From: Stigonema ocellatum SAG 48.90 = DSM 106950
GTDB taxonomy: Bacteria; Cyanobacteriota; Cyanobacteriia; Cyanobacteriales; Nostocaceae
Assembly: GCA_016903675.1 (NCBI GenBank)
Contig: JADQBA010000115.1
Span: forward strand, 1-29,070
DNA length: 29,070 bases
Direction of reading: 5' to 3'
The notes beneath the pieces were generated by a model that worked only from the letters and a program-made list of their open reading frames with translations, searched no databases and was not told the origin of the DNA. A program made the position numbers and the translations under genes. Position 1 is the first letter of the stretch; each line of letters begins with the position of its first letter. Shown one piece after another: positions 8,579 through 15,880 of this stretch.

Positions 8579-9274
8579 CTATGCCGCCCTGAGTCCGTAG
8601 GCTGACAGGCGCATGATGTCACGGGTGGTGAAACCGATGTTGCTCAGGGCTTCTCCGTACTGAATCATGAAGTCTTCCACCAAAGCTTCTTTTTCCATTA
8701 CCAAAGTGCGAGCATCTTCAGCAACTTCGTTGAGCATTTTCCAGACCACAGGGAGGTTTTGGCGGTTTGCTGCTTCTAATTCATCTTTAGATTCTGCAAA
8801 GTGTTCGTTTAACCAAACTTCGCCAAAGTTAAGATGTATGTATTCATCTTGCACTACACCCTCAGTAATTTTACGTGCAAAATCATCGGCTACCGGGATG
8901 TAAATCCTGTATGCCGCTATGGCAAAACATTCAATAATCAAAGACTGAATCAGCAAGCACGTGACAACTTTAGCTTCAGTCGCCGCTGTTTGAAAATTCT
9001 GGTCCAATTGAGCAAAAAATTTCTTGGCAAATTGCATATCCGGCGTCACACCGAGATTCTTAGCACAAGCTTCAAATCCTTTCTTGTGACGACTTTCCAT
9101 CTTGGATAGGCGAATCAGTTCATCGTGATGTTCTGGCAGCAGTTCAGCCAGCTTGATGTAATTTTCATGGGCTTCTTGTTCCCCTTCTATCACAATTCCA
9201 TTAATGCGGCTATAAGCGTCTTTGTATTTTTCACTCTTGTAATCGATTTCAGATTTGGTTGGCAACTGCTGCAT
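8579..9274 (-). CDS. ado: Aldehyde-deformylating oxygenase (alkane synthase)
   Basis: A 231-residue non-haem di-iron enzyme, ferritin-like in fold, that turns fatty aldehyde into an alkane one carbon shorter plus formate. All six metal ligands are present at the family positions: Glu32, Glu60, His63, Glu115, Glu144 and His147. I chose the ATG at 9274 rather than an upstream in-frame ATG at 9319 because AGGAG lies ten bases before it and the length then equals the usual 231 residues. It is the first gene of the ado-aar-accA run and is divergent from the ABC permease, leaving about 150 bases for promoters. Confidence 0.96.
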   Translation of the reverse strand: MQQLPTKSEIDYKSEKYKDAYSRINGIVIEGEQEAHENYIKLAELLPEHHDELIRLSKMESRHKKGFEACAKNLGVTPDMQFAKKFFAQLDQNFQTAATEAKVVTCLLIQSLIIECFAIAAYRIYIPVADDFARKITEGVVQDEYIHLNFGEVWLNEHFAESKDELEAANRQNLPVVWKMLNEVAEDARTLVMEKEALVEDFMIQYGEALSNIGFTTRDIMRLSAYGLRAA

Positions 9275-9426
9275 TGTATGTTCACTCCTGTAATGTGAAT
9301 CATTTGATACTAAATTCATTAGACCCTATGAATTTAGGGTAACGGTAACTGTGGTTTAATTTAACTTAACAAGTCACTATATTAGTAGATTAGCTTTTGC
9401 TGGGGGCAATGAGCGAGAGTAAATAG

Positions 9427-10254
9427 ATGTCAAAACCAAGATTTAATCTCAAATACCCCGATTTCCTGAGCACAGGAGTGCTGCTGCTGTCGGCGGTTAT
9501 CGTCCTCCTACCCCTGCTTGTGGTCTTCGTCACATCGTTTGTACCTCCTGGGTCAACTCCAGAACTTCTGCCCAAAAATGGCTGGTCTCTAGCTAACTAC
9601 CGCGATGCATGGCAGCGAGGTAAGTTTTTACTGGCTTTTGCTAATTCTACCTTGGTTGCGCTAGCTGTCACTGCATTTCAGATTCTAACTTCCTCCTTGG
9701 CTGGTTACGCTTTAGCACGGCTTGAATTTCGGGGACGACAAGTCCTACTCCTCATTGTCATAGCGACCTTAGTGATTCCCTTTCAGATGTTGGTGATTCC
9801 CGTCTTTTTGGTCTTAAAGTGGGGACACGCAATCAACACCTACTGGGCGCTGATTTTACCCACCGCTGTTAACGGTTTCGGAATTTTCTTGTTGCGGCAG
9901 TATTTCCAAACTATTCCGGTGGAATTAGAGGAAGCAGCCGCAATAGATGGGGCAAACAGACTGCAAATTTTATGGCGGGTCATGTTACCTCTATCTCGTC
10001 CTGCTTTAGTGACGCTGTTTCTCTTTACCTTTATTGGTGAATGGAATGATTTGTTTAAGCCTTTAGTGTTTACGACGCGACCAGAATTAAGGACGGTGCA
10101 GCTAGCGCTAGCAGAGTTTCAGGAACAGTTTACAAATAATTGGCCCTTGATGATGGCATCTGTCACTATAGCCACAGTACCAGTCATGTTACTATTTCTC
10201 GTCGGTCAGCGTCAGTTTATTCGCGGTATTGCCACCACGGGAATGAAAAATTAA
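9427..10254 (+). CDS. Carbohydrate ABC transporter permease (MalG type)
   Basis: A 275-residue inner-membrane permease with six hydrophobic helices. The cytoplasmic EAA loop that docks the ATPase is 'EAAAIDGANRLQILWRVMLP' at about residues 178-197. 'NDLFKPLVF' and 'TVQLALAEF' near the C-terminus are typical of the MalG/UgpE/LacG group that imports sugars or glycerol phosphate. No binding protein, second permease or ATPase is in the window, so its partners must be elsewhere. The ATG is preceded by GAGAGT. Family is firm, substrate is unknown. Confidence 0.9.
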   Translation: MSKPRFNLKYPDFLSTGVLLLSAVIVLLPLLVVFVTSFVPPGSTPELLPKNGWSLANYRDAWQRGKFLLAFANSTLVALAVTAFQILTSSLAGYALARLEFRGRQVLLLIVIATLVIPFQMLVIPVFLVLKWGHAINTYWALILPTAVNGFGIFLLRQYFQTIPVELEEAAAIDGANRLQILWRVMLPLSRPALVTLFLFTFIGEWNDLFKPLVFTTRPELRTVQLALAEFQEQFTNNWPLMMASVTIATVPVMLLFLVGQRQFIRGIATTGMKN

Positions 10255-10264
10255 ACACTTTGAA

Positions 10265-10364
10265 GAAACACGGGAGTGGGGAGTAGGGAGTGGGGAGTGG
10301 GGGGAAGAGGGGAAATGGTGGTGTTTGTTGCATTCATAACGGGTGGTGCGCCGCCTGTGGGGTG
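10265..10364. repeat. GAAACAC-bounded composite repeat, copy 2
   Basis: Same order of parts as at 2219-2296: GAAACAC (10265-10271), a longer GGGGAGT tract, an AGAGGGGAAATGG segment, GTGTTTG (10321-10327), then the shared GGGTGGTGCGCCGCC tail. It is followed by TAACTCC units. It lies between the convergent permease and MFS genes. Confidence 0.65.
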
Positions 10365-10393
10365 TGCCTAACTCCTAACTCCTCACTCCTGAC

Positions 10394-11818
10394 TTACACC
10401 CCTTCTTTCACTAATATCGGTGGATGTTTGAAGTGTAGAATACTGAACAATGCTTGAACAACAGGCTGACTGTGTGGTTCTTGAACAAAGAATAGGGCTA
10501 ACAGAGCGATGAATCGCAAAACAGATGAAAGGGCAAATAATCCAGGTAAGCCACCGATAATATCCAGTCCAGCTAAGAAGCCACCAAGTGTTGAACCCAA
10601 ACCACCGCTGACACCAGTAACAGCAGCGGCGATCGCAAAATATTGAGCAGGACGATCTATCGGTGCTAGGGCCATCTGAATATTGCCATAGCACAAGTCA
10701 TATCCTGCTGCGAAACTACCCGACACAATGTTTATGAGTGGTATCCACACCCATACAGAAACTGAGTCAGTCCCAACCCCCAGCCACAATATAGGTATTA
10801 CTGCTATCACACTGCCAACTAACAACAGCACTGGACGATTGCCTACCCTGTCAGCTAACTTGCCCCACAACACCAGCATGACGATGTTCGCCCCAGATAG
10901 AAAACTGGTGTAAAATGTGACTGTGGTGACATCTAAAGCCAAATTCTTCAGCATGTAAAGATTAAAAAATGGTGAACTTAGGTTCACTGCAAATGTCCAC
11001 AGACCAAAATAGAGCAGAAGCTGCAAAAAATTGGTGTCTTTAAGGACGCTTAGTATTTTTGGTAGGTCAGGAGCATTTTCCTCTTGTTGGTCCGAAGATA
11101 CTGCAAAGTTCGTTATTTGCGGATTTACATCAGTCATACAAGACTGACATGCCAAACTTACTAACCCAATAAGGACTCCTACCAACAACAGCACGCCGTA
11201 ACCTTGAATTGTGCCACCAGGCCAAGCAGATACCGCTAATCCGAGCAATGGTACACTCAGAAGATTAGTCAAGCTAGCAGCACTGTTGCGAAGACCAAAA
11301 TACCTCCCCCGTAAACGACGGGGAACTAAAGCAGCCATCCAACTCAACCAAGCTGCAAGACCCAAGGCTGCCAGAATACTGCTGAACAAAATTATTCCTA
11401 GTGTCCAAGCTACCAGATAGTGTGGGTCATTGCCAGACCAGCTTAACCATCCAATGCCCCCAACTAAAATCAGCCACAGAAGCCTAGCAGGACCAAAAAA
11501 TGCTATAATATACCAGCGGCGACTCTGGACACGATCAGCCATATAGGCTCCCACTGGTTGCAGGAAATTCACCACCATGGGAATTGACGATAGGAAGCCA
11601 ATTTGTACCGGGGTTGCATCCAGTTTGAGTAAGAAGTTAATCAGCAGTACGCCAGTGGTAACGTTGGCAAAGATGGCAGCAAAAACCCCATCCATGGTAG
11701 AGGCTTTCAAGCTAGTCCGAATCTCTTGCTTAGAAATTTTCCATGGTGGATCGCTCTTGAGTCCCGATGCTCTCAGCGGCTTTAATATTTCTAAATTAGG
11801 GGAAGGTAAGTTATTCAC
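10394..11818 (-). CDS. Major facilitator superfamily transporter
   Basis: A 474-residue membrane transporter with about twelve hydrophobic segments. 'MADRVQSRRWYIIAFFG' at about residues 93-109 is a loop 2-3 (motif A-like) sequence, and 'GKLADRVGNRPVLLLVG' at about 320-336 is its C-terminal half counterpart. A cytoplasmic N-terminal arm of about 35 residues precedes the first helix. Many cyanobacteria encode such an MFS protein; no substrate can be named from the sequence. Its 3' end lies in a C-rich/TAACTCC repeat shared with the region after the permease gene. The start follows AAGAAGTGA, a weak ribosome binding site. Confidence 0.87.
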   Translation of the reverse strand: MNNLPSPNLEILKPLRASGLKSDPPWKISKQEIRTSLKASTMDGVFAAIFANVTTGVLLINFLLKLDATPVQIGFLSSIPMVVNFLQPVGAYMADRVQSRRWYIIAFFGPARLLWLILVGGIGWLSWSGNDPHYLVAWTLGIILFSSILAALGLAAWLSWMAALVPRRLRGRYFGLRNSAASLTNLLSVPLLGLAVSAWPGGTIQGYGVLLLVGVLIGLVSLACQSCMTDVNPQITNFAVSSDQQEENAPDLPKILSVLKDTNFLQLLLYFGLWTFAVNLSSPFFNLYMLKNLALDVTTVTFYTSFLSGANIVMLVLWGKLADRVGNRPVLLLVGSVIAVIPILWLGVGTDSVSVWVWIPLINIVSGSFAAGYDLCYGNIQMALAPIDRPAQYFAIAAAVTGVSGGLGSTLGGFLAGLDIIGGLPGLFALSSVLRFIALLALFFVQEPHSQPVVQALFSILHFKHPPILVKEGV

Positions 11819-11980
11819 TTCTTGATCAGGTATTGGGTTAAACGAGTCAATAGTTATTTCTTTTGACCCAGTGGTTATAAATTGATACTGGCGTTGTCAT
11901 GACAGAATTAAAAATTTAACGTTTTTCTCTTGCGTTGCCTAGGTCGGATCTGAGTGTGGAACAACAAATTCCTCAATTTC

Positions 11981-12190
11981 AGAACTTACGCACTTTACAA
12001 ATCAACCATCATGTGTATAAAGAAATTACGGCGTTTGCCTCGTTCCCAGGCTCTGCCTGGGAATGTGATTAAGGGAGGCTCGGCAACCCCTCAAATCGGG
12101 AGGCAGAGCCTCCTTTGAAGAGCATTACAAGGCAGAGCCTTGTGACGAGATATATACATAGTTTATTCTTTTTGTCAATGCGTAAATCCT
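11981..12190. repeat. TTACGCA-ended element enclosing three CAGAGCC hairpins
   Basis: The left end AGAACTTACGCA (11981-11992) is matched in inverted orientation by TGCGTAAATCCT (12179-12190). Smaller relatives lie at 18941-19027 and 20714-20784. Inside are three short hairpins with three-base loops: 12043-12063 (TTCCCAGGC arms), 12099-12113 (GGAGGC arms) and 12127-12143 (ACAAGGC arms). The inside may be a separate element that landed in the first. Confidence 0.6.
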
Positions 12191-12296
12191 AAATTTATGG
12201 AAGCCAAAAGAAAATCCAAAATCTATCTTTAGATAGACGTATGCGTTGTTCACAGCAGTTTACAGTACGGGGGGTATTAAGAAAATAAGAAAAAAG

Positions 12297-12336
12297 GTTC
12301 GTAGTTGCGCTTTAGCGCTAAAGCGCAACTACGAAC
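12297..12336. repeat. 40-bp perfect palindrome (GTTCGTAGTTGCGC...)
   Basis: Two 20-base arms with no spacer, centred on TAGC/GCTA. A degenerate relative at about 21610-21662 has the same CGTAGTTGCGC and GCGCAACTAC ends but a different, longer middle. Confidence 0.85.
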
Positions 12337-12711
12337 GATAGACCTTTCATTCCTGCTCGTGACGAACTTCCGCAATCTTATCATTAGCGATCGCTGTATC
12401 ATGACAGCTACCCCTCCAAGCATCTATAAATTCTAATGAGTTGGAGATAAAATTCTCCTTTAAATCTCAGTTAATGTCTTTTTCATCCTTACGCCGCCTA
12501 AAACACTCTCATGGAGCGGCAAAGAAAGTTTTCGCCTCCTTAAAGGAAAAAAACAATTGCCCACATCTACGGCAATTTTTGGAATCTTGAAGTTAGTTTT
12601 TCTCTAATTATAATATAATATTGTCTATTCGGCAATAGCAAGGAAATATAATTTCAATACCTTAATAGGCTAGTATATCACGGCGCTAGCTCCTCAACGG
12701 ACAGATGCACA

Positions 12712-12739
12712 GTAGAGACGCGATTAATCGCGTCTCTAC
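12712..12739. repeat. 28-bp palindrome (GTAGAGACGCGATT...)
   Basis: GTAGAGACGCGATT is directly followed by its own complement AATCGCGTCTCTAC. It is the fullest copy in the window of the GTAGAGAC repeat also seen at 3178-3199 and 4311-4345. Confidence 0.8.
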
Positions 12740-12812
12740 ATAGGTTGACGGTAGTTTCATCACTAGCATCCAACGGCATCTAGTCATTTGGTGTACGATA
12801 AAAACTCAGAGT

Positions 12813-12837
12813 GTAGGGTGGGCACTGCCCACCCTAC
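12813..12837. repeat. 25-bp palindrome (GTAGGGTGGGC-ACT-GCCCACCCTAC)
   Basis: Eleven-base perfect arms around ACT. It is a short relative of the inverted repeat at 2510-2564. It lies 60 bases from the end of the AbrB-like gene and might serve as its hairpin terminator, though no T-run follows. Confidence 0.75.
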
Positions 12838-12896
12838 GTGTGTTTCAAAAATCTGCGGAGGAATCCTATATAATCGCCAAAAGTCTAAACTGACTA

Positions 12897-13148
12897 TTAT
12901 TGATTGTCGTCACTGCGGGTAAGGGTCATGATTTGGTCAGTGGTGAGGTTTCCAGCAGCGCACCCCCGCATGGTGTCAATCCAGGTTAAGATTTTATCGG
13001 CAGGTTGTATTTTCTTGAGGTAAAGACGATCTCCTTCGATTTCAAACGCTAATTCTACGTCGCGAGAAATGCTTAGCGCCTCAAGGATTTCAGGAGGGAT
13101 GGTAATCTGACCGTCAGGTGTAATCCGCATTGTGTTTTTGTTGTTCAA
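12897..13148 (-). CDS. AbrB/MazE-like swapped-hairpin DNA-binding protein
   Basis: An 83-residue small protein. 'MRITPDGQITIPPEILEAL' followed by 'FEIEGDRLYLKKI' is the SpoVT-AbrB (MazE) swapped-hairpin domain, which binds DNA as a dimer and is common in antitoxins. The C-terminal 30 residues could be a toxin-binding tail. The longest frame starts with TTG at 13148, eleven bases after GAGGA; an internal ATG at 13130 begins exactly at the domain. No toxin gene adjoins it: upstream is a MITE-like repeat and downstream is repeat-filled DNA. It is therefore an orphan antitoxin, a remnant of a pair, or a stand-alone regulator. Confidence 0.75.
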   Translation of the reverse strand: MNNKNTMRITPDGQITIPPEILEALSISRDVELAFEIEGDRLYLKKIQPADKILTWIDTMRGCAAGNLTTDQIMTLTRSDDNQ

Positions 13149-13475
13149 GCGTTCTTATGTCCTCAGATTAATGTTGATCGCAAAGAGTGCATTTCTATTA
13201 GACATATTTCCCACTATTTTAATCGTCTCACAAGATGTCAATACCGTTCAGTTAAGGCTTTGATCCCCCCTAACCCCCCTTAAAAAGGGGGGAATAAGCC
13301 CCCCTTTTTAAGGGGGGTTGGGGGGATCTTCAGTCTGTGAACACTACTAACTGAACTGTATTGCTACAAATGTTTTTTGTTTAGAAATCATCTTATCTAA
13401 ACATAATTCACCCACTCCCCATTCCCCATTGCCCCTTATCCCCAGAGGGGGCCCCGAGTTCCCCACTCCCCACTT
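13149..13475. other. 327-bp intergenic region holding a MITE-like element
   Basis: No gene. Apart from the 125-bp element at 13239-13363, it carries C-rich heptamers (CCCCATT/CCCCACT) from about 13405 to 13470 directly after the 352-codon gene's stop. Confidence 0.6.
13239..13363. mobile_element. 125-bp MITE-like nested inverted repeat
   Basis: The outer arms CAATACCGTTCAGTTA (13239-13254) and TAACTGAACTGTATTG (13348-13363) match as an inverted repeat in 15 of 16 bases. Inside, 13262-13328 is a near-perfect hairpin starting GATCCCCCC and ending GGGGGGATC, with AAAAAGGGGGG and CCCCCCTTTTT at the tip. There is no coding capacity. No clear target duplication was seen. Single ends of the outer arm (TTAACTGAACC) recur at 19172 and 20789. 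Confidence 0.7.
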
Positions 13476-14489
13476 TCAGTTTGTTTCCTGAATTTGCAAG
13501 CGGACAGTACGTTCAGTTGCACCACCTAATTGAATTTCCATGATTTCACTTCCAAAGGGTTCTAAGCACTCGAGGAGCGATCGCAACTTCGGTGTACTCG
13601 CACCTGTATCCACATACAACCTGTCCGATAAATTACTAATCCGCTTCCAAGTCATGTACAACTTGGCGATGGTTTGTTCTATCTGGGATGCTTGATTAAC
13701 CAAGTCGGCAGCTATGTTCAAACAGCCGATTCTTTGAGCTTCTACCAAGGCTGTTTCAATGTCAATTTCTTCGGCGTTAAGTGCTTGGACTTGGGCAGCA
13801 GCTTTAAGATATTTTGCCAGGTTACGTGCCTCTGTGGTTACTAGTTTGAGAGTATCCACATCAGGATTTGCGCTAATTTCCTTTTGGATAGCATTCTGAT
13901 GAGACTCTGGTAGCTTCTCCATTTCCCGCACCAAAGGGGCGAGGTAACGAGGAGGAAGGGAATTGTCTGCTGCTTTTTCCTTAACTGTTCCGGGTAGTAA
14001 ATCGGAGGACATGGCTGTCCATTCGTCGTTTATTTGTCGCACTTCCCGACGGGTGATGCGATCGCCTTTTTGTGCTGCTTCACTCACCATCTGTTGAACT
14101 TCCGGCGCTGCTTTGGCAGTTTCCACAAATGCCCGTTTGCTAAAATTATTAATGGCTCCTGGGTCTAGTTTTCCTTCTTCTAAGAGCGTATCAGCACTGT
14201 TAGCCAGTTGAATCCAGGCATAAGCTTGGCTTTTGCTGATTTCCCGCTCTTTCAACCAATTGAGAAAGCCTGCACCCCGAACTTCGCCGCCCTTTTTTTC
14301 CCTATCACGGATAGCTCGTAAAATCCGCCCCCGCCAGATTTCGGTTTGCAAGTCAAAGCGATCGCACACCTGCCAAGCTATATCCAACTGCTGTTGAAAT
14401 TCCGGTTCGGTAATTTCTTCGTCTTCTGGATCAGGCAGTTGGAACGTCAGATCAGCTGGCTGTTGTAAGGCAGCAGCCAGGTCATCCAT
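13476..14489 (-). CDS. Putative DNA-binding protein with ParB-like HTH segment
   Basis: A 337-residue protein as annotated here, with no signal peptide or membrane segment. The segment at about 85-150 ('EREISKSQAYAWIQLA', 'LDPGAINNFSKRAFVETAK', 'GDRITRREVRQI') is helix-rich and resembles the helix-turn-helix part of ParB/KorB proteins, but I see no ParB nuclease-like N-terminal motif. The rest is helical, with a possible coiled coil around 245-285. I prefer the ATG at 14489 over 14534 because the first 15 codons of the longer form run through a TATAAT box (about 14512-14517 on the plus strand) that could be the gene's own promoter. Function is not assigned; a plasmid-like or nucleoid role is speculation. 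Confidence 0.7.
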   Translation of the reverse strand: MDDLAAALQQPADLTFQLPDPEDEEITEPEFQQQLDIAWQVCDRFDLQTEIWRGRILRAIRDREKKGGEVRGAGFLNWLKEREISKSQAYAWIQLANSADTLLEEGKLDPGAINNFSKRAFVETAKAAPEVQQMVSEAAQKGDRITRREVRQINDEWTAMSSDLLPGTVKEKAADNSLPPRYLAPLVREMEKLPESHQNAIQKEISANPDVDTLKLVTTEARNLAKYLKAAAQVQALNAEEIDIETALVEAQRIGCLNIAADLVNQASQIEQTIAKLYMTWKRISNLSDRLYVDTGASTPKLRSLLECLEPFGSEIMEIQLGGATERTVRLQIQETN

Positions 14490-14970
14490 AGATTCGTTAT
14501 ATTGCACGATATTATAGCGTACTAGTGTATGCAATCGGCTTATTATTGCATAATGTGCGATCGAATCGGGTGTTCTACTATTCTAGGCAGGAAACACGAG
14601 TCGTATCCATCAGGGCAGTGGAGACAGCACCTATCCAACTGCAAATCCATCGTACTGTCGCATAAACGGCGAATGATATGCCAACACAATATCTTGTGTG
14701 GGTATCCCTAGTTCTACCAATTCATTCGCAACCCATTAGACTAGGAATAAATTCCTAGTCTAATAGCTGAAGTCGGCTTTAGCCGACTAGAAATTTCAGG
14801 TATTTAGTCCGTTTCAACGGACTTAAGCTTTGAGCCTTGAACTTGAGTTCAAGGCTCTGGTGTAGAATGAAATAGCCCTGGCAAATACACCCTAAAAGGT
14901 AAAATAAAAATTTATAATATCTACAATTAGCTAGCAAATTCCCTTTGGGTTAGTTTAAATACTAAAAATC
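14490..14970. other. 481-bp region with four consecutive palindromes
   Basis: No supported gene. The first 50 bases hold the likely promoter of the ParB-like gene. The main structure is the palindrome array at 14736-14857. The remainder (14860-14970) is AT-rich and precedes the stop of the coiled-coil pseudogene. Confidence 0.6.
14736..14857. repeat. Array of four different perfect palindromes
   Basis: Four perfect inverted repeats stand in a row, each with a two-base centre: 14736-14763 (13-bp arms, TTAGACTAGGAAT), 14771-14788 (8-bp arms, AGTCGGCT), 14806-14823 (8-bp arms, AGTCCGTT) and 14832-14857 (12-bp arms, GAGCCTTGAACT). The arms differ in sequence, so this is not a tandem repeat. The layout recalls composite REP/BIME elements, which are moved by RAYT-type transposases; no such gene is in the window. 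Confidence 0.85.
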
Positions 14971-15262
14971 TCATTGAGCGCCATCACGTCGAATCAAATA
15001 ATCCAAAATTCGGTCTAATCTTTCTACCGCTGCATTGGAGGAAGACTGTTGTTCAGCTAATTGCTCTTGCACAGTGATCAACCTTACCATGCTTTGAGAC
15101 AGCGATCGCTGTGATTCTATCAGCGCTTGTTGTGATGTCACCATTTGTGAGACTTGTTGATTAACTTGTGAGATTTGCTCCTCGACTCTGTCAACTCTCC
15201 TCGTAAGTACATCTATTGACCAAGCTAATTCTAACTGAGCTGATGTTAAAAATTGGGTCCAT
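14971..15262 (-). pseudogene. Coiled-coil protein, frameshifted in a T5 run
   Basis: Reading back from the TGA at 14971-14973 gives an open, strongly heptad-patterned helix of about 90 residues ('VLTRRVDRVEEQISQVNQQV', 'QQALIESQRSLSQSMVRLI', ending 'RILDYLIRRDGAQ'). The frame has no start codon before an internal Met, because the only upstream ATG (15260-15262), two bases after the stop of the preceding gene, is in another frame. Removing one T from the five-base run at 15248-15252 would join them into a 96-residue protein beginning MDPILTSAQLELAW. It may be a real frameshift mutation, a programmed slip, or a sequencing error. Third gene of a tight three-gene cassette. Confidence 0.7.
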
Positions 15263-15264
15263 AT

Positions 15265-15561
15265 CTAGTTTTTCAGAATGTACTGACTAATAATTTCTTT
15301 TAGTTCTGGAGGTGCTTCCAGCGCTATAGCAGCTCCCAAGTCAGGACGGACAACCCACCACCAAAGAAAGGTTTCCAACATGCTTGGTGGCTCGTCATTA
15401 GGACACCATTCTATGTAACCTTCATTGACACCAACAATATTGGCACAAAGGTCATTGGCTACGGCAACACGTTCATTAAGTTTCTTAAATTGTACGACCT
15501 CTTCCCAACGAACTTCATGGGGAATAGAGTTTAAAATTGTTTGTACGTCTAGGGTAAGCAT
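15265..15561 (-). CDS. Conserved-looking hypothetical protein of a three-gene cassette
   Basis: A 98-residue acidic protein with no membrane segment or signal peptide; I do not recognise the family. It begins 'MLTLDVQTILNSIPHEVRWE' and contains a striking Trp run ('ETFLWWWVVRPDLGAA'). Its ATG overlaps the stop of the 77-residue gene by one base (TAATG), a layout that usually means translational coupling. The next reading frame starts two bases after its stop. Position between a ribbon-helix-helix-like protein and a coiled-coil protein suggests a small operon. Toxin, antitoxin or adaptor roles are all open. Confidence 0.65.
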   Translation of the reverse strand: MLTLDVQTILNSIPHEVRWEEVVQFKKLNERVAVANDLCANIVGVNEGYIEWCPNDEPPSMLETFLWWWVVRPDLGAAIALEAPPELKEIISQYILKN

Positions 15562-15794
15562 TAAACTGTACCTCCCGCATGGGCAATTTCCCGCAGTTCA
15601 GCAATTGGTAGTGTCTGCATTTTCAACAATTCTGTTTGCATCTGCGCCGGGGCATTGTCAGCAGATGGCGGTAGATTGCTTGTGATACTCTGCGCGACTA
15701 TCGTTTCCAACGATTGATTAGTCAACTTAGCAATGCGAGCCAATTGTTGAAATACTGATTCAGGTAATTCTACCGTGAGTGTGTAGGTAGCCAT
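15561..15794 (-). CDS. Ribbon-helix-helix-like small protein
   Basis: A 77-residue protein. 'MATYTLTVELPESVFQQLAR' (a strand) followed by two helices ('IAKLTNQSLETIVAQSIT') is the pattern of ribbon-helix-helix (CopG/MetJ-type) DNA-binding proteins, which often act as antitoxins. In related cyanobacterial proteins that I recall, the same N-terminus is followed by a longer helical tail of about 60 residues; here it stops after 'LREIAHAGGTV', so it may be shortened. It overlaps the next gene by one base (TAATG). It is the first gene of the cassette. Confidence 0.7.
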   Translation of the reverse strand: MATYTLTVELPESVFQQLARIAKLTNQSLETIVAQSITSNLPPSADNAPAQMQTELLKMQTLPIAELREIAHAGGTV

Positions 15795-15880
15795 TATTAA
15801 TTAGAGCAAAAGTAGATATTTTTCTATTATCATAGTTGTTCCTTCCTTGCAAGCGCGTCAAGAGAGAGCATCGTTTAATT

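Larger units (their letters stand above)
11819..12896. other. 1.08-kb gene-free region packed with palindromic repeats
   Basis: No supported gene. A 38-codon frame at 12474-12590 has no ribosome binding site or known motif. The region holds, in order, a 210-bp element bounded by TTACGCA ends (11981-12190) that encloses three CAGAGCC hairpins, a 40-bp perfect palindrome (12297-12336), a GTAGAGACG palindrome (12712-12739) and a GTAGGGTGGGC palindrome (12813-12837). The AT-rich stretch 12600-12660 contains TATAAT-like runs but no assignable promoter. Confidence 0.65.

Noticed and set aside
12474..12590. 38-codon frame (starts MSFSSLRRLKH)
   Set aside because: No Shine-Dalgarno, no recognised motif and a repeat-rich, non-coding setting. 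It could be real, but nothing supports it.
12897..13148. Complete toxin-antitoxin pair at the AbrB-like gene
   Set aside because: No toxin-sized frame adjoins it on either side; the neighbours are a MITE-like element and palindromes.
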